DNA of 64,000 nucleotides from Arthrobacter cheniae (GTDB lineage: Bacteria > Actinomycetota > Actinomycetes > Actinomycetales > Micrococcaceae): positions 37,221 to 101,220 of the forward strand of contig NZ_QZVT01000008.1 in assembly GCF_003602275.1 (NCBI RefSeq), given 5' to 3'. Below are positions 36,121 through 44,883 of the stretch, piece after piece. The notes below the pieces were generated by a model. The model did not search any database. It had not been told where the DNA came from and was given only the letters and a program-made list of their open reading frames with translations. Both the position numbers and the translations under genes were made by a program. The stretch's first letter is position 1; every line of letters begins with the position of its first letter.

Positions 36121-36245
36121 GGCAATCTCCTCGACGTGTCACTGGTTGGTATTGAGACCCGGGGGCCGTCGCTCAGACACTAGGGGTGTTACCTGTCGGC
36201 GATTCACAAGGACGTCATATGCGGACATAGAACCCGCCCTGGGCC

Positions 36246-36998
36246 CTAGTCGAAGTGCGTCGTCGCGGGACCCTGACCCAGTGACTGCAGGACGGACGCG
36301 GCCACGTCCCTCAACTTGATGTTCCGGGAGCTGGAGGCCGTCTTGAGGATGGTCATGGCAGCATCCTGGGAGCAGCGGTTCTGCCCCATGATCACACCGA
36401 CGGCGAGGTCGATGGTGGTGCGGCTCTCCATAGCGGCCCGCATGTTTGCGCCGGACTCGGTCAGCTTGGCGATGCGCACGGCGAGTCGGAGCGACGCCGA
36501 GACCTCCGCGGCGAAACGCTCGGCCGCCTCTATGGCGTCCCCGCTGAAGGCATCAACCAGGGGCGAGTAGAAGTTCAGCGCAGCCGTCGCCTCGCCCTCG
36601 AGCCGGATGGGCACTCCCAGGGCGGACCTGATGCCGTGGCCGGCAATCGCCCGGCTGTATTCGGGGAAGCGCTCCTCGGATTCGAAATCACTGACGTAGT
36701 GGACGAAGCCTTCGCGTGCGGCCCGCAGGCACGGGCCGTCGTCGTACTCGTACTGGACTTCGTCCATCTTCTGGGCGTCCGGGCCGTTGCTCGCGACCGT
36801 CGTCCTCGTCCGTTCCCTGAGGAGCGTGACGCCGCAGAGAACTTCGTCGTCCTTGGCGGACAGGGTGTGACCGGCGATGGTGACCAGTTTCGTCAGGAAT
36901 TCCCCGACGTCGCCGCTGTCGAGGACCAGGTCCTGGGCCAGGACCGAGACCGCCGGGGCCCTGTCATCGTGGCCGTCGGCGCTGTGGTGATCAGACAA
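36246..36998 (-). CDS. GAF-ANTAR regulator
   Basis: About 250 aa, a paralogue of the protein at 5493. The GAF sensor domain (about 25-165) contains YDDGPCLRAAREG and IRSALGVPIRLEG, the ANTAR domain (about 190-245) TIDLAVGVIMGQNRCSQDAAMTIL. The N-terminus is taken as TTG at 36998, which has GAAGG upstream and makes the length match the paralogue; the frame is open 132 codons further, but that part is Cys/Arg-rich and not protein-like. It acts through RNA hairpins near terminators. Confidence 0.85.
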   Translation of the reverse strand: MSDHHSADGHDDRAPAVSVLAQDLVLDSGDVGEFLTKLVTIAGHTLSAKDDEVLCGVTLLRERTRTTVASNGPDAQKMDEVQYEYDDGPCLRAAREGFVHYVSDFESEERFPEYSRAIAGHGIRSALGVPIRLEGEATAALNFYSPLVDAFSGDAIEAAERFAAEVSASLRLAVRIAKLTESGANMRAAMESRTTIDLAVGVIMGQNRCSQDAAMTILKTASSSRNIKLRDVAASVLQSLGQGPATTHFD

Positions 36999-37390
36999 GA
37001 GGTGAACCTTCGGATCTACCCCTGCCGTTCGCGCGTGATGCTGGGCAAGGAGAAGGTGAGGGGGCCGCCTGCTGCTAAGCGACCCTGAGAATTCTACCCA
37101 TCGAAGACGGTTCCGGCGCTCACTCCGTGCCTGGCACGAAACGCCAGGACGCGCCCGTCCACCTGGTGCGAGGTACCAACCCGCGCCCTTCTGGCCCCGG
37201 CCCCGGGTAGCCACGGCCTGGCCGGTAACAGCCCCGACTGTCAAGCAGGTGGTGGTGGTGGCGCAAGCCACTGCACATGTCGGGGAGCACGGCGCACACT
37301 GGGCATACGCAGCAAATGGCCCGGACCTGTCCGTGGACTGACGTTGAAAACATCGATGTGCTTGCACGGACATGGGGCGCCAGCCGGAGG
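36999..37390. other. Intergenic region upstream of GAF-ANTAR gene
   Basis: About 390 bp of G/C-rich sequence, including GGCCCCGGCCCCGGG at 37196. It should hold the promoter and leader of the GAF-ANTAR gene. No gene, tRNA or clear paired hairpin array is visible. Confidence 0.4.
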
Positions 37391-38188
37391 TCAAGCAGCC
37401 GGCCCTTGGCTGGCTGCTCGCCCGACCCCCCTGCCGAGCAGTCCGAGTTGCTCATGCTGGCCGCGATAGATGGCCGTCCTCAGTTCGATGGCGTACGCCT
37501 CGAGGGCCGGCATGGCGAGTTCCGCGGCGACAGCAATTTCCGCCTCGACATCGTAGGACACCCGCACGAACTGGACACCGAAAGGGTCCGTGCGGTCGCC
37601 GTCGCGCTCCCCTTCGAGGATCACGTAGGAGGCCTGTGGTTCGTCCAGAGGATTGCCGACGCTGCCGACGTTGATGAGCGACCTGCTGCGATAGGTCGAG
37701 ATGAAGGCGTCGTGGATGTCGCCGTAGCAGACCACGTCCGGCAGGGGTCCGCCACCCGTCAGTTCCGTCACCCGGAACATACCTTCGAAGTCCTCATCGG
37801 TGTGGCGGGCGTGCACACGGTGGTAGACGCTCTTCGCGGACGCATGGAACATCCGGATGCGACGCCCGCTGAGCATGATGTCGTGGGACAGGGGAAGCGA
37901 CTGCAGCCACTGCCTGTCCTCCGGCGTCAACTCGTTGTGCCACCACCAGCCGGCGTCGTCACGCCACTCGGGCGTCTCGCTCGGCAGGAAGTCGTCCCAG
38001 TTGCCCCGCACCGTCACGGCGCAGTGCAGGCGGCTCAGCCGGACACACTCGGAGCCCCGAGGTCCCTTTCCTGCGACGTCGCCCAGGTTGTAGACGGTGG
38101 TGATTCCCCGGCGTCCGAGATCGTCGAGGACCGCTGCGAAGGCGGTGGCATTCCCGTGCAGGTCGGAGATCACCGCTACGCGTTCCAT
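37391..38188 (-). CDS. Metallophosphoesterase
   Basis: 265 aa, calcineurin-like phosphoesterase of the YfcE/MJ0936 type. Metal ligands lie in VISDLHGN (Asp, His), NLGDVAGKGP (Asp), VRGNWDDF (Asn), and CYGDIHDAF (His). The family includes cyclic-nucleotide and other small phosphodiesterases; the substrate cannot be named. It is encoded 80 bp downstream of the GGDEF-EAL protein gene on the same strand. Confidence 0.88.
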   Translation of the reverse strand: MERVAVISDLHGNATAFAAVLDDLGRRGITTVYNLGDVAGKGPRGSECVRLSRLHCAVTVRGNWDDFLPSETPEWRDDAGWWWHNELTPEDRQWLQSLPLSHDIMLSGRRIRMFHASAKSVYHRVHARHTDEDFEGMFRVTELTGGGPLPDVVCYGDIHDAFISTYRSRSLINVGSVGNPLDEPQASYVILEGERDGDRTDPFGVQFVRVSYDVEAEIAVAAELAMPALEAYAIELRTAIYRGQHEQLGLLGRGVGRAASQGPAA

Positions 38189-38268
38189 CACGTCAGGCTA
38201 TCCCAGTCCCCCGGTCCGTTCCCCGCAACGGCCGTCCCTTGTCCGTCGTCGTCCGGTGGGCAGTTCTC

Positions 38269-40374
38269 CTACCGGGACTCGAGGTGGGCTTCCTGCTGGG
38301 AGTTCTGCGGCCCAGGTGCGTGGATCTGTTCTGTGAGCCATTGGATGAGGTACTGGCTGGAGGCGGGGTGCATCTGTTGTGCTGAGTGTTGCAGCGCATG
38401 CCATGGCTCGGCCTCGCTTGTCGTACCGATCGACCTCACGAATCGTGTGAGCGGGCAGTGCTCGAGCTCCAGGGGGTGCGGGGCGGCCAACCGCGCGAAC
38501 TGCCAGTGGTAGGCGAGGGCACCTAACGGTGTTCGTATCGAAGACCGATGCAGATTCGGGTCGAACGAGTCCGCCCACCGTCCACAGTCTTCCAGGTCCA
38601 TCGGCTTTGCGAAGTAGTAGCCCTGGCCCAGTGGGGCGCCGAGGATGGTCGCGGCCTCGGTCAGACTTTCATCCTCGAGCCCCTCGATCACGACGGTCAT
38701 CTCCAGGTCCCTGCCCATCTGGATAAGGGTCGCCATGACGCTCAGCGTCTCCAGAGGCCTGTCGTACACATGCATGAACAGGCCACGATCGAGTTTGATG
38801 GCGCTGAAGGGGAACGACGACAGTCGTTGCAGGCTGCTGTATCCGGACCCGAGGTCGTCCATGGCGAGACGGACGCCGAGGCCGGCTAGCTCCTGCAGCG
38901 CTGCCCGCTGCGTCTCAAGGACCATTGTCTGCGATTCCAGGAGTTCCAGCCCGAGCCTGCCCGGCTCGATGCCATGGGTATGGAGCATGCGCCCGACCAG
39001 TGCGGGTAGTGTGCGGTCGTGCAGGATTTCAGGGGGCAGATTCACTGCCACGTTGGGAGGCACGCCTGCCCGGTCCCAGCCGGCTATGAGGCCCAATGCC
39101 CGATCGAGGACATGATCGAAGAGGACGCGCAGGTTCTCGGTGCTGAGATGGGACAGGAACTCGTCCGGGAAGGCGATGCGCCCCCCGGGTAACTCCAGAC
39201 GCGCCAGGGCCTCGAACAGTGCGATCGACCCGTCGCGTAGATCCACGATGGGCTGGAAGTGGACCAGGATATTCCCGCTCCTCAGGGCGCTCCGGTACAT
39301 CCCCGCATCACGACTTCCAACGGCGTCTGCGGTGGTGCTGTCCAGGAGGGATTGGGATTGGGCGTAGGCGGCGGTCTCCCACCAGGACACGCCGTCGTTC
39401 CGCCGTCCCTTCGCCAGGTACAGCGCTTCGTCAGTGCTGCGAAGGATCGATCGGCTGTCCGTGCCGTCCTCGGGCACGAGGGCGATCCCCATGCTCATAC
39501 CGATGCGAACCTGGCGACCGTCCACCGTGAAGGGCTCCTCAACGGTCTCATGCAGACGGTTCAGGATTCCCGGGAGATCCTCATCCGACGTAGCCCTGGC
39601 GATGTTGCCCAGGATCAGGAGGAACTCGTCCCCTCCCATCCGGGCCAGCACATCCCCTTCCCGCAGGCGCGCCAGGACACGGGTTGCCCACTGCTGCAGC
39701 ACCACATCACCCGCTGCATGACCCAGCGTGTTGTTCACGATGCGGAAGTCATCGAGATCGATCAGACCGACCGCGACCGTCAGATCCGTCTCCGGCGAGC
39801 GTTGCACGGCTTCCTCCACCGCACGCTCGGCCGCGATCCGGTTCGGAAGCCCGGTTACATGGTCGTGGACGGCCTGGGCCTCCAACTGCTTCAGCAACGC
39901 AACCCTGTTGCTGATGTCACGTTGGACGCTCACATAATGGGTGACCTCGAGGCTGTCCCCGACCCGCATCGGAACGATCTTCAGCGCGGCCCAGAAGGCG
40001 GAGCCGTCCTTGCGATAATTGAGGATCTCCCCCTCGAACACCTCACCTGCGGCCAGGACCTCCCTCATCTGATGTGGCGTGCCGGCATCGGTACCGGGTC
40101 CCTGCAGGAGACGACAATTGCGGCCCACCATGTCCGCCGGCTCATACCCCGTCATCGCCGTGAAGGACGACGATACGAACGTCACCGCCTGATCAGCATC
40201 GGTGATCAACGCGATATCAGCGATTGCCGTCCGGGCCTCCGCAAGCACAGCAGGCCATTCGCCTCGACCATCGATCTCGCCACGCCGGCCGTCGCGGTCT
40301 TCCACCAGCATGCTGGTCGCGCCCCTTCCTGCATGCCCGACAGGAGGGTGTTGCAGCGGGTCCGGACCAGTCAT
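38269..40374 (-). CDS. LOV-GGDEF-EAL protein with His/Cys tail
   Basis: 701 aa. The N-terminal PAS domain (about 45-165) has GRNCRLLQG with Cys 87, the signature of flavin-binding LOV photoreceptors, then NYRKDG (Asn 119) and Gln 151; the usual second FMN Asn is Ala 129. A GGDEF domain (168-335) retains GGDEF (247-251). The EAL domain (365-605) retains EAL (388-390), Asn 445, Glu 480, DD (506-507), Lys 527, Glu 564 and Gln 584, so c-di-GMP hydrolysis is likely. The last 85 residues have His 623, Cys 640, His 659 and His 669, resembling a CZB zinc-binding domain. Confidence 0.88.
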   Translation of the reverse strand: MTGPDPLQHPPVGHAGRGATSMLVEDRDGRRGEIDGRGEWPAVLAEARTAIADIALITDADQAVTFVSSSFTAMTGYEPADMVGRNCRLLQGPGTDAGTPHQMREVLAAGEVFEGEILNYRKDGSAFWAALKIVPMRVGDSLEVTHYVSVQRDISNRVALLKQLEAQAVHDHVTGLPNRIAAERAVEEAVQRSPETDLTVAVGLIDLDDFRIVNNTLGHAAGDVVLQQWATRVLARLREGDVLARMGGDEFLLILGNIARATSDEDLPGILNRLHETVEEPFTVDGRQVRIGMSMGIALVPEDGTDSRSILRSTDEALYLAKGRRNDGVSWWETAAYAQSQSLLDSTTADAVGSRDAGMYRSALRSGNILVHFQPIVDLRDGSIALFEALARLELPGGRIAFPDEFLSHLSTENLRVLFDHVLDRALGLIAGWDRAGVPPNVAVNLPPEILHDRTLPALVGRMLHTHGIEPGRLGLELLESQTMVLETQRAALQELAGLGVRLAMDDLGSGYSSLQRLSSFPFSAIKLDRGLFMHVYDRPLETLSVMATLIQMGRDLEMTVVIEGLEDESLTEAATILGAPLGQGYYFAKPMDLEDCGRWADSFDPNLHRSSIRTPLGALAYHWQFARLAAPHPLELEHCPLTRFVRSIGTTSEAEPWHALQHSAQQMHPASSQYLIQWLTEQIHAPGPQNSQQEAHLESR

Positions 40375-40658
40375 GTGCTCATTCCTTCGGTGCCGTCAGT
40401 GAGGTCGTGGAGTTCGAGTCGAGTTTGTCACTACCACCCACGAATATTCTTCCCGACGAAAACTAAGGAACCGTTAGCATTCGGCGAGGAGAGACCAAGG
40501 ATTGGGGTAGTCCCTTCAACCATGCAGAACAGGTTGTCCGGGTGCGGCTGAATCGGTGTCCTGCGGATTTTGGAGGGTCTGTGGCGGTTTGTTATCCTCA
40601 TGTCTTGGATTTCCGGTCAAGTAGCTGGCCTGGTCGAGTTCGTCGGACGGTTACTGGC

Positions 40659-41330
40659 ATGTCTCTGCCTTCTGCATTATCAACGCCCTCGGTGGACACC
40701 ACTGGCGTTCACACGAGTATCGAATCCTTCATCGACTGCCCCACGGGCACTGTCGAGCACTACTTCGACTCCCCGGTGTTCCACTGGTCCGATGAGCTGT
40801 ACCGCATCCACGGGTACGCGCGGGGCGACGTCGTTCCGACCCTCGACCTGGGTTTCTCCCATATCTATCCCGAGGACCGGGATGCCGCGAAGGCTTTCTG
40901 GGAGGCCCTGACATCGACGGGGGGCCCCCTCTCGATCTATCTATCCCTGCGCGACGCTGATGGTGGCACGCGCAAGGTCCTGATCTCCGGGGATTTCATC
41001 CGACCGAATGAGGACCCGGTCGGCGTGTGGGCGCTGGTCGCGGATCTCACTCGCTCCATCCATGTGGAAACCCGTGCGATCGCCAACCAGGCTGTCGCCG
41101 CGTCAGCGTTGAGCCGCGCCGTGATCGAGCAGGCAAAAGGCATCCTCATGGGTCGCGCCGGCCTCGACGCGACGGAAGCCTTCGAACGGATCAGCCAGCG
41201 CAGCCAGACCACGAACCGGAAGGTCGTCGTCGTCTCCCAGGAAATCATCGACCGCGCCCGCCAGCTCAGCGAGGACAGCGACCGTCCGCACCGCACCCGC
41301 GCCCTGCTGGAACTCTTCGACAATTCCTGA
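40659..41330 (+). CDS. PAS-ANTAR regulator
   Basis: 223 aa. A PAS fold-3-type sensor (about 20-130: PVFHWSDELYRIHGYARGDV, FSHIYPEDRDAAKAF) is followed by a C-terminal ANTAR domain (about 150-205: VIEQAKGILMGRAGLDATEAFERISQ). The start is the ATG at 40659; the frame extends 39 codons upstream without conservation. It is divergent from the LOV-GGDEF-EAL gene across 284 bp and the first of a four-gene group encoding three ANTAR proteins. The paralogue at 42522 shares HWSD(E/D)(L/I)Y. Confidence 0.85.
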   Translation: MSLPSALSTPSVDTTGVHTSIESFIDCPTGTVEHYFDSPVFHWSDELYRIHGYARGDVVPTLDLGFSHIYPEDRDAAKAFWEALTSTGGPLSIYLSLRDADGGTRKVLISGDFIRPNEDPVGVWALVADLTRSIHVETRAIANQAVAASALSRAVIEQAKGILMGRAGLDATEAFERISQRSQTTNRKVVVVSQEIIDRARQLSEDSDRPHRTRALLELFDNS

Positions 41331-41377
41331 CCGGCACGAACTTCCAGCCCCGTTCAACTACTCACCGAAAGATCCTC

Positions 41378-42109
41378 ATGGACGACTCTTCCCCCTTGAA
41401 TGAACTAGCGCCCCTCATCGGGCGTGCCAAAGGACTTTTCCTCACGGAACAAACCGCCCAGCAGGCTGTGTCTGCCCTGGCAGCCGCAGCCAAGGAAGCA
41501 ATCCCCCATGCCCTCGGTGCCGGCGTGAGCCTCATCAAGGGCAACCAACCGACCAGCGTCGGTGCGACGGACAACTTCGTCCTTCGCGCCGATGACCTTC
41601 AGTACGAGCTGGGCAATGGGCCGTGCCTGTCCGCGTGGTCCGAAGGCAGGGCCACCTATGTCGAGGACACCGAATCCGACCAGCATTGGCCGCGCTGGAG
41701 CTCGGAAGCAGCAAGAACCGGAGTGCGCTCCTGCTTCAGCGTTCCGCTGGAGAATGGGGCACACGGAATCGGCGCAATGAAGATCTACGCTGCAGCCCCT
41801 CACGCCTTCACCGTCCAGGATCAGAAGGTGCTGGCTCACCTCGCCCTGTCGGCTGCGGTCCTGCTGGGACATATCCAGGCCAGCGACACCCCCCAGCGCA
41901 TCAGCGAAACGGCGAAGGAAACCCTGCGAATACGAGACGTGGTTGCTGCCGCCCGCGGCATCATCATGGAACGGCACGACCTTCCCGAGGAAGAAGCCCT
42001 GAGCCATCTCCTCAACGAGGCCGGCAACAAGGGCGTGACCCTTCACGAGCACGCACAATCCGTGCTCCGACGCGACACCCGCCCGGACACCCTCACCGCA
42101 GCACCGTGA
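41378..42109 (+). CDS. GAF-ANTAR regulator
   Basis: 243 aa. GAF domain (about 20-165: VSLIKGNQPTSVGATDN, YELGNGPCLSAWSEGRATYVED) and a C-terminal ANTAR domain (about 180-235: VVAAARGIIMERHDLPEEEAL). Distant from the other two GAF-ANTAR proteins. It lies 47 bp after the PAS-ANTAR gene and overlaps the next gene by 4 bp. It is expected to control transcription through RNA binding; the signal is unknown. Confidence 0.85.
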   Translation: MDDSSPLNELAPLIGRAKGLFLTEQTAQQAVSALAAAAKEAIPHALGAGVSLIKGNQPTSVGATDNFVLRADDLQYELGNGPCLSAWSEGRATYVEDTESDQHWPRWSSEAARTGVRSCFSVPLENGAHGIGAMKIYAAAPHAFTVQDQKVLAHLALSAAVLLGHIQASDTPQRISETAKETLRIRDVVAAARGIIMERHDLPEEEALSHLLNEAGNKGVTLHEHAQSVLRRDTRPDTLTAAP

Positions 42110-42381
42110 ATCACCGGGACTCAACCGCATCGATCGAGGACGCCCAGCGCCGCCAGATCGGGCGTGCGATGACACGAGCGGGCTTGAGCCTGCCGGACGT
42201 GTGGCTGCGGTACTTCTCCATCACCGGCATCGGCGACGAATACGACATCGACGCCTACCTCCACCAGATGTTCGACCTACCTGCCATCGAATGCGACAAG
42301 CTTGCTCACGCCATCAACGAACTGATCGACGAGATCCCGCCGGCAACTCGGGCACCCTACCGCCGCGACCTCCACACCTGA
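42106..42381 (+). CDS. 91-aa protein coupled to GAF-ANTAR gene
   Basis: The GTG start at 42106 overlaps the GAF-ANTAR stop as GTGA, showing translational coupling. The protein is helical and hydrophilic: RRQIGRAMTRAGLSLPDVWL, YFSITGIGDEYDIDAYLHQM, IECDKLAHAINELID. No family recognised. The coupling suggests a partner of the GAF-ANTAR protein, for example a sensor-binding or RNA-targeting accessory. Confidence 0.75.
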   Translation: MNHRDSTASIEDAQRRQIGRAMTRAGLSLPDVWLRYFSITGIGDEYDIDAYLHQMFDLPAIECDKLAHAINELIDEIPPATRAPYRRDLHT

Positions 42382-42521
42382 ACCCAACGCGCACGAACAC
42401 CAGGACGACGGCCGCAACGAGGGTTGCATGCGAGCATCGATCCATGCGCGCAGGCAACCTCTCGGGAATTCTTGGTGCACACGCATGCGGGTCGTTGCTA
42501 GTGTCTGAGTGGGACGACGTT

Positions 42522-43223
42522 ATGACGCCAGCGCAGTCCAACATGTCCCGATCGGAATTTACCGTGCATCATCATGACGACACTTCAGCAGTAGCCGGCC
42601 TTGACACCGTCCCCGGCACCGACGGATTCGGGAACTGCCCGACCGGGAGCTTCCGCTTCTACCTGTCCACCTGTGAGCTGCACTGGTCCGACGACATCTA
42701 CCAGATCCATAGCTACCGGCGTGGTGGCAGCGACCCGACCTCCGAACCCCTCCGAGGCTCCGTCCTTCCCGGACGACGCAACGAAGGACATGCATTTCGG
42801 GAAGACGTCACGACCCTCGGCGGACCACTGTCTGTCTATCTCACCCTCCGCAGCACCGGGGGCTCCCTCCGTCAGGTCCTCATCACCGGTGACACCATCG
42901 AGGAGAACGACACCGTGATCGGGGTCTCCGGACTCCTCTTCGATCTGACCGCCCTCCTCCACGGTGATTCCCACAGGCTCACGCGCGAGGCCGTCGCCGG
43001 GTCCGCGAGGGAGCGCGGTGTCATCGAACAGGCCAAAGGCATTCTCATGGGACAGACCGGAATCAACGCTGATGACGCCTTCCGCCTCATCAGCCAGCGC
43101 AGTCAGAAAACGCACCGCAGGGTCAATGAGGTAGCCCAGGCGATCATCGACCAGGCTTCCCACACGAATGTGCAGGACACGCACTCCCTCTTCGCCGCAC
43201 GCACTATTCTCGACTCCTTCTAG
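42522..43223 (+). CDS. PAS-ANTAR regulator, diverged PAS
   Basis: 233 aa. It parallels the protein at 40659: HWSDDIYQIHSYRRGG in the PAS region and VIEQAKGILMGQTGINADDAFRLISQRSQ in the ANTAR domain. The middle of the PAS (SDPTSEPLRGSVLPGRRNEG) has drifted away from the consensus, though the length and frame are the same. The start is ATG at 42522; an alternative ATG at 42543 is possible. The ANTAR half is intact; the sensor may have altered ligand binding. Confidence 0.82.
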   Translation: MTPAQSNMSRSEFTVHHHDDTSAVAGLDTVPGTDGFGNCPTGSFRFYLSTCELHWSDDIYQIHSYRRGGSDPTSEPLRGSVLPGRRNEGHAFREDVTTLGGPLSVYLTLRSTGGSLRQVLITGDTIEENDTVIGVSGLLFDLTALLHGDSHRLTREAVAGSARERGVIEQAKGILMGQTGINADDAFRLISQRSQKTHRRVNEVAQAIIDQASHTNVQDTHSLFAARTILDSF

Positions 43224-43345
43224 GAGCGACCTGACGGTTCGGCACCTGCCCGGACCGCGATCGGCGCGCTGCGAGGTTCCCACCGGCCAGGTTCGGGGAG
43301 GAGAGTTGCCCCGGACGGCGGAGCGCCGTATCGAACGAAGACAGG

Positions 43346-43945
43346 ATGGCTATGGAACTGGCATACGGCGTCGAACGCTTCACGGTGGCGCAGAAGATCA
43401 CGATGATGGTGAACCGCTACGAGATCAGGGCAGTGAACGACAACGGCACTCCCGGTGAGCTGCTGGCTTTCGCGCAGCAGAAGCGCGCCGCCTTCCGGGA
43501 GCAGGTCACGTTCTACCGTGACGAGTCGCGGGGAACGGCCCTGTTCTCCTTCAAGGCCCGGCAAAGGCTCGACGTCGGTGCTACCTACGATGTGATGGAC
43601 GCGACGGGGCAGCCCATCGGCAGCTTCCGCAAGGATTTCAGACCCTCGATCCTACGATCGACGTGGCACCTCGAGGCCGCGGGGATCCAGGCGAGAGGAA
43701 GCGAAAGAAGTGCCGGAGTAGCCGTCGCACGGCGGATCTGGGAGATGCTGCCCGTCCTGGAAGCCATTCCTTCACCGTTCCTTTTCCACTTCGACTTCAC
43801 TGACCAGGCCGGACAGACGGTGATGACATCTGAACGCGGACGATCGCTCCGGGACAGGTACGTGGTCACTGTCCCCGGCGCACGACTCGACGGACGGGTT
43901 GCAGCGGCGATGGCCGTTGCGCTCGACGCCCTGCAGTCCCGGTAG
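43346..43945 (+). CDS. LURP-one/Tubby-like domain protein
   Basis: 199 aa. The beta-rich pattern with MVNRYEIRAVNDNGTPGELLAFAQQKR, VTFYRDESRGTALFSFKARQRLDVGATYDVMDATGQPIGSFRK is characteristic of the LURP-one-related (Tubby-like) family, whose bacterial members have unclear function, possibly membrane-associated. The last part reads YVVTVPGARLDGRVAAAMAVALD. It follows the PAS-ANTAR gene by 122 bp. Two in-frame ATGs at the start (43346, 43352) cannot be separated. Confidence 0.75.
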   Translation: MAMELAYGVERFTVAQKITMMVNRYEIRAVNDNGTPGELLAFAQQKRAAFREQVTFYRDESRGTALFSFKARQRLDVGATYDVMDATGQPIGSFRKDFRPSILRSTWHLEAAGIQARGSERSAGVAVARRIWEMLPVLEAIPSPFLFHFDFTDQAGQTVMTSERGRSLRDRYVVTVPGARLDGRVAAAMAVALDALQSR

Positions 43946-44030
43946 GGCTGTCAGGCGTGACTCGCCCGGCTACGTTCGCCGGCGTGGGCTAAAAGCGCAC
44001 CGAAGACGTCGGCGTGTCATGGCCTGTCGC

Positions 44031-44687
44031 TCAGGCTGACCTCAGGGCGGACAGCACGACGACGACGTCGGGGCCGTACTCGGCGTCCATGTGAGCCTGG
44101 ATGGAACCGTCGTCGTACACGACCGTGACCGTGACAAACCCGCTTCGCACACCCGAAGCGACCAGCTGTTCGCCGACACCGATCTCCTGCAGGATCCGGT
44201 CGAGGTCCTGCCGGCCTGTGCTCCCCTGCCGGCCGGCGAGCGGATCCTCGAGGGGCACGGTGTCGTAGAGGGCTAAGGGAATCGGCACCCCGGTCCGTGT
44301 GAACACCGTGCCGTTCCAGGTACCGGTGGCCGCGTACGCACCCCAGGTCACATCCGAGGCCGTCTCCGACTGCTGCGCCTGCGCCCAGTCCCAGTCCGCG
44401 ATCTCGGGTCCCGTGCACTGCGGTGGATACGATTCCGCGATGCCGCCGAGGCAGAACTGGGGTGCTGCCCCGCCCACCTGGAGGACGGTGCCCTGACCGA
44501 TCATCACACCGTCTGCAGCGGGAGCAGAGAACTCCCCGGCAGGAGCTGCGGGTGTCTGGCTAGGGCTGGCGGCGGGTGACACACCCGGTGTCGCGTCCGG
44601 TTCACCGCCGGGATCGCCCGGAGTCGCGCAGGCGGCCAGGAGCACTGCGGTGAGGGCCACGATGCCTACGCGTGTCGACCAGGTCAT
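44031..44687 (-). CDS. Hypothetical lipoprotein
   Basis: 218 aa. The leader ends VLLAACATPG with a lipobox (LAAC, Cys 20), then a 35-residue Pro/Ala/Thr/Ser linker and an exported domain containing QFCLGGIAESYPPQCTGPEI (two Cys, probable disulfide) and a C-terminal beta region (GFVTVTVVYDDGSIQAHMD). No family identified; likely a small envelope-anchored binding protein. Confidence 0.75.
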   Translation of the reverse strand: MTWSTRVGIVALTAVLLAACATPGDPGGEPDATPGVSPAASPSQTPAAPAGEFSAPAADGVMIGQGTVLQVGGAAPQFCLGGIAESYPPQCTGPEIADWDWAQAQQSETASDVTWGAYAATGTWNGTVFTRTGVPIPLALYDTVPLEDPLAGRQGSTGRQDLDRILQEIGVGEQLVASGVRSGFVTVTVVYDDGSIQAHMDAEYGPDVVVVLSALRSA

Positions 44688-44883
44688 GTCCCCATGATCG
44701 GCTGCCGGCGGTCAGGTAGCCATGGCACGGCCCGGAACAACGCTCAATCGTGATCACGGGCGCGTCGCCCGCCTCGTCCAACCGCCTGCCATGGGACGCG
44801 GGAAGGGCTCCGACGTCGCCCGCCAGCTCCTGGAACCTCCGCAGCTGGGAACCTTAAGCTGACCGTTCTTCCTGCTGACGGCG

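Noticed and set aside
42700..42830. Apparent frameshift in the PAS part of the second PAS-ANTAR gene
   Set aside because: The paralogue aligns over the segment with equal length; other frames give no better match, so it is divergence.
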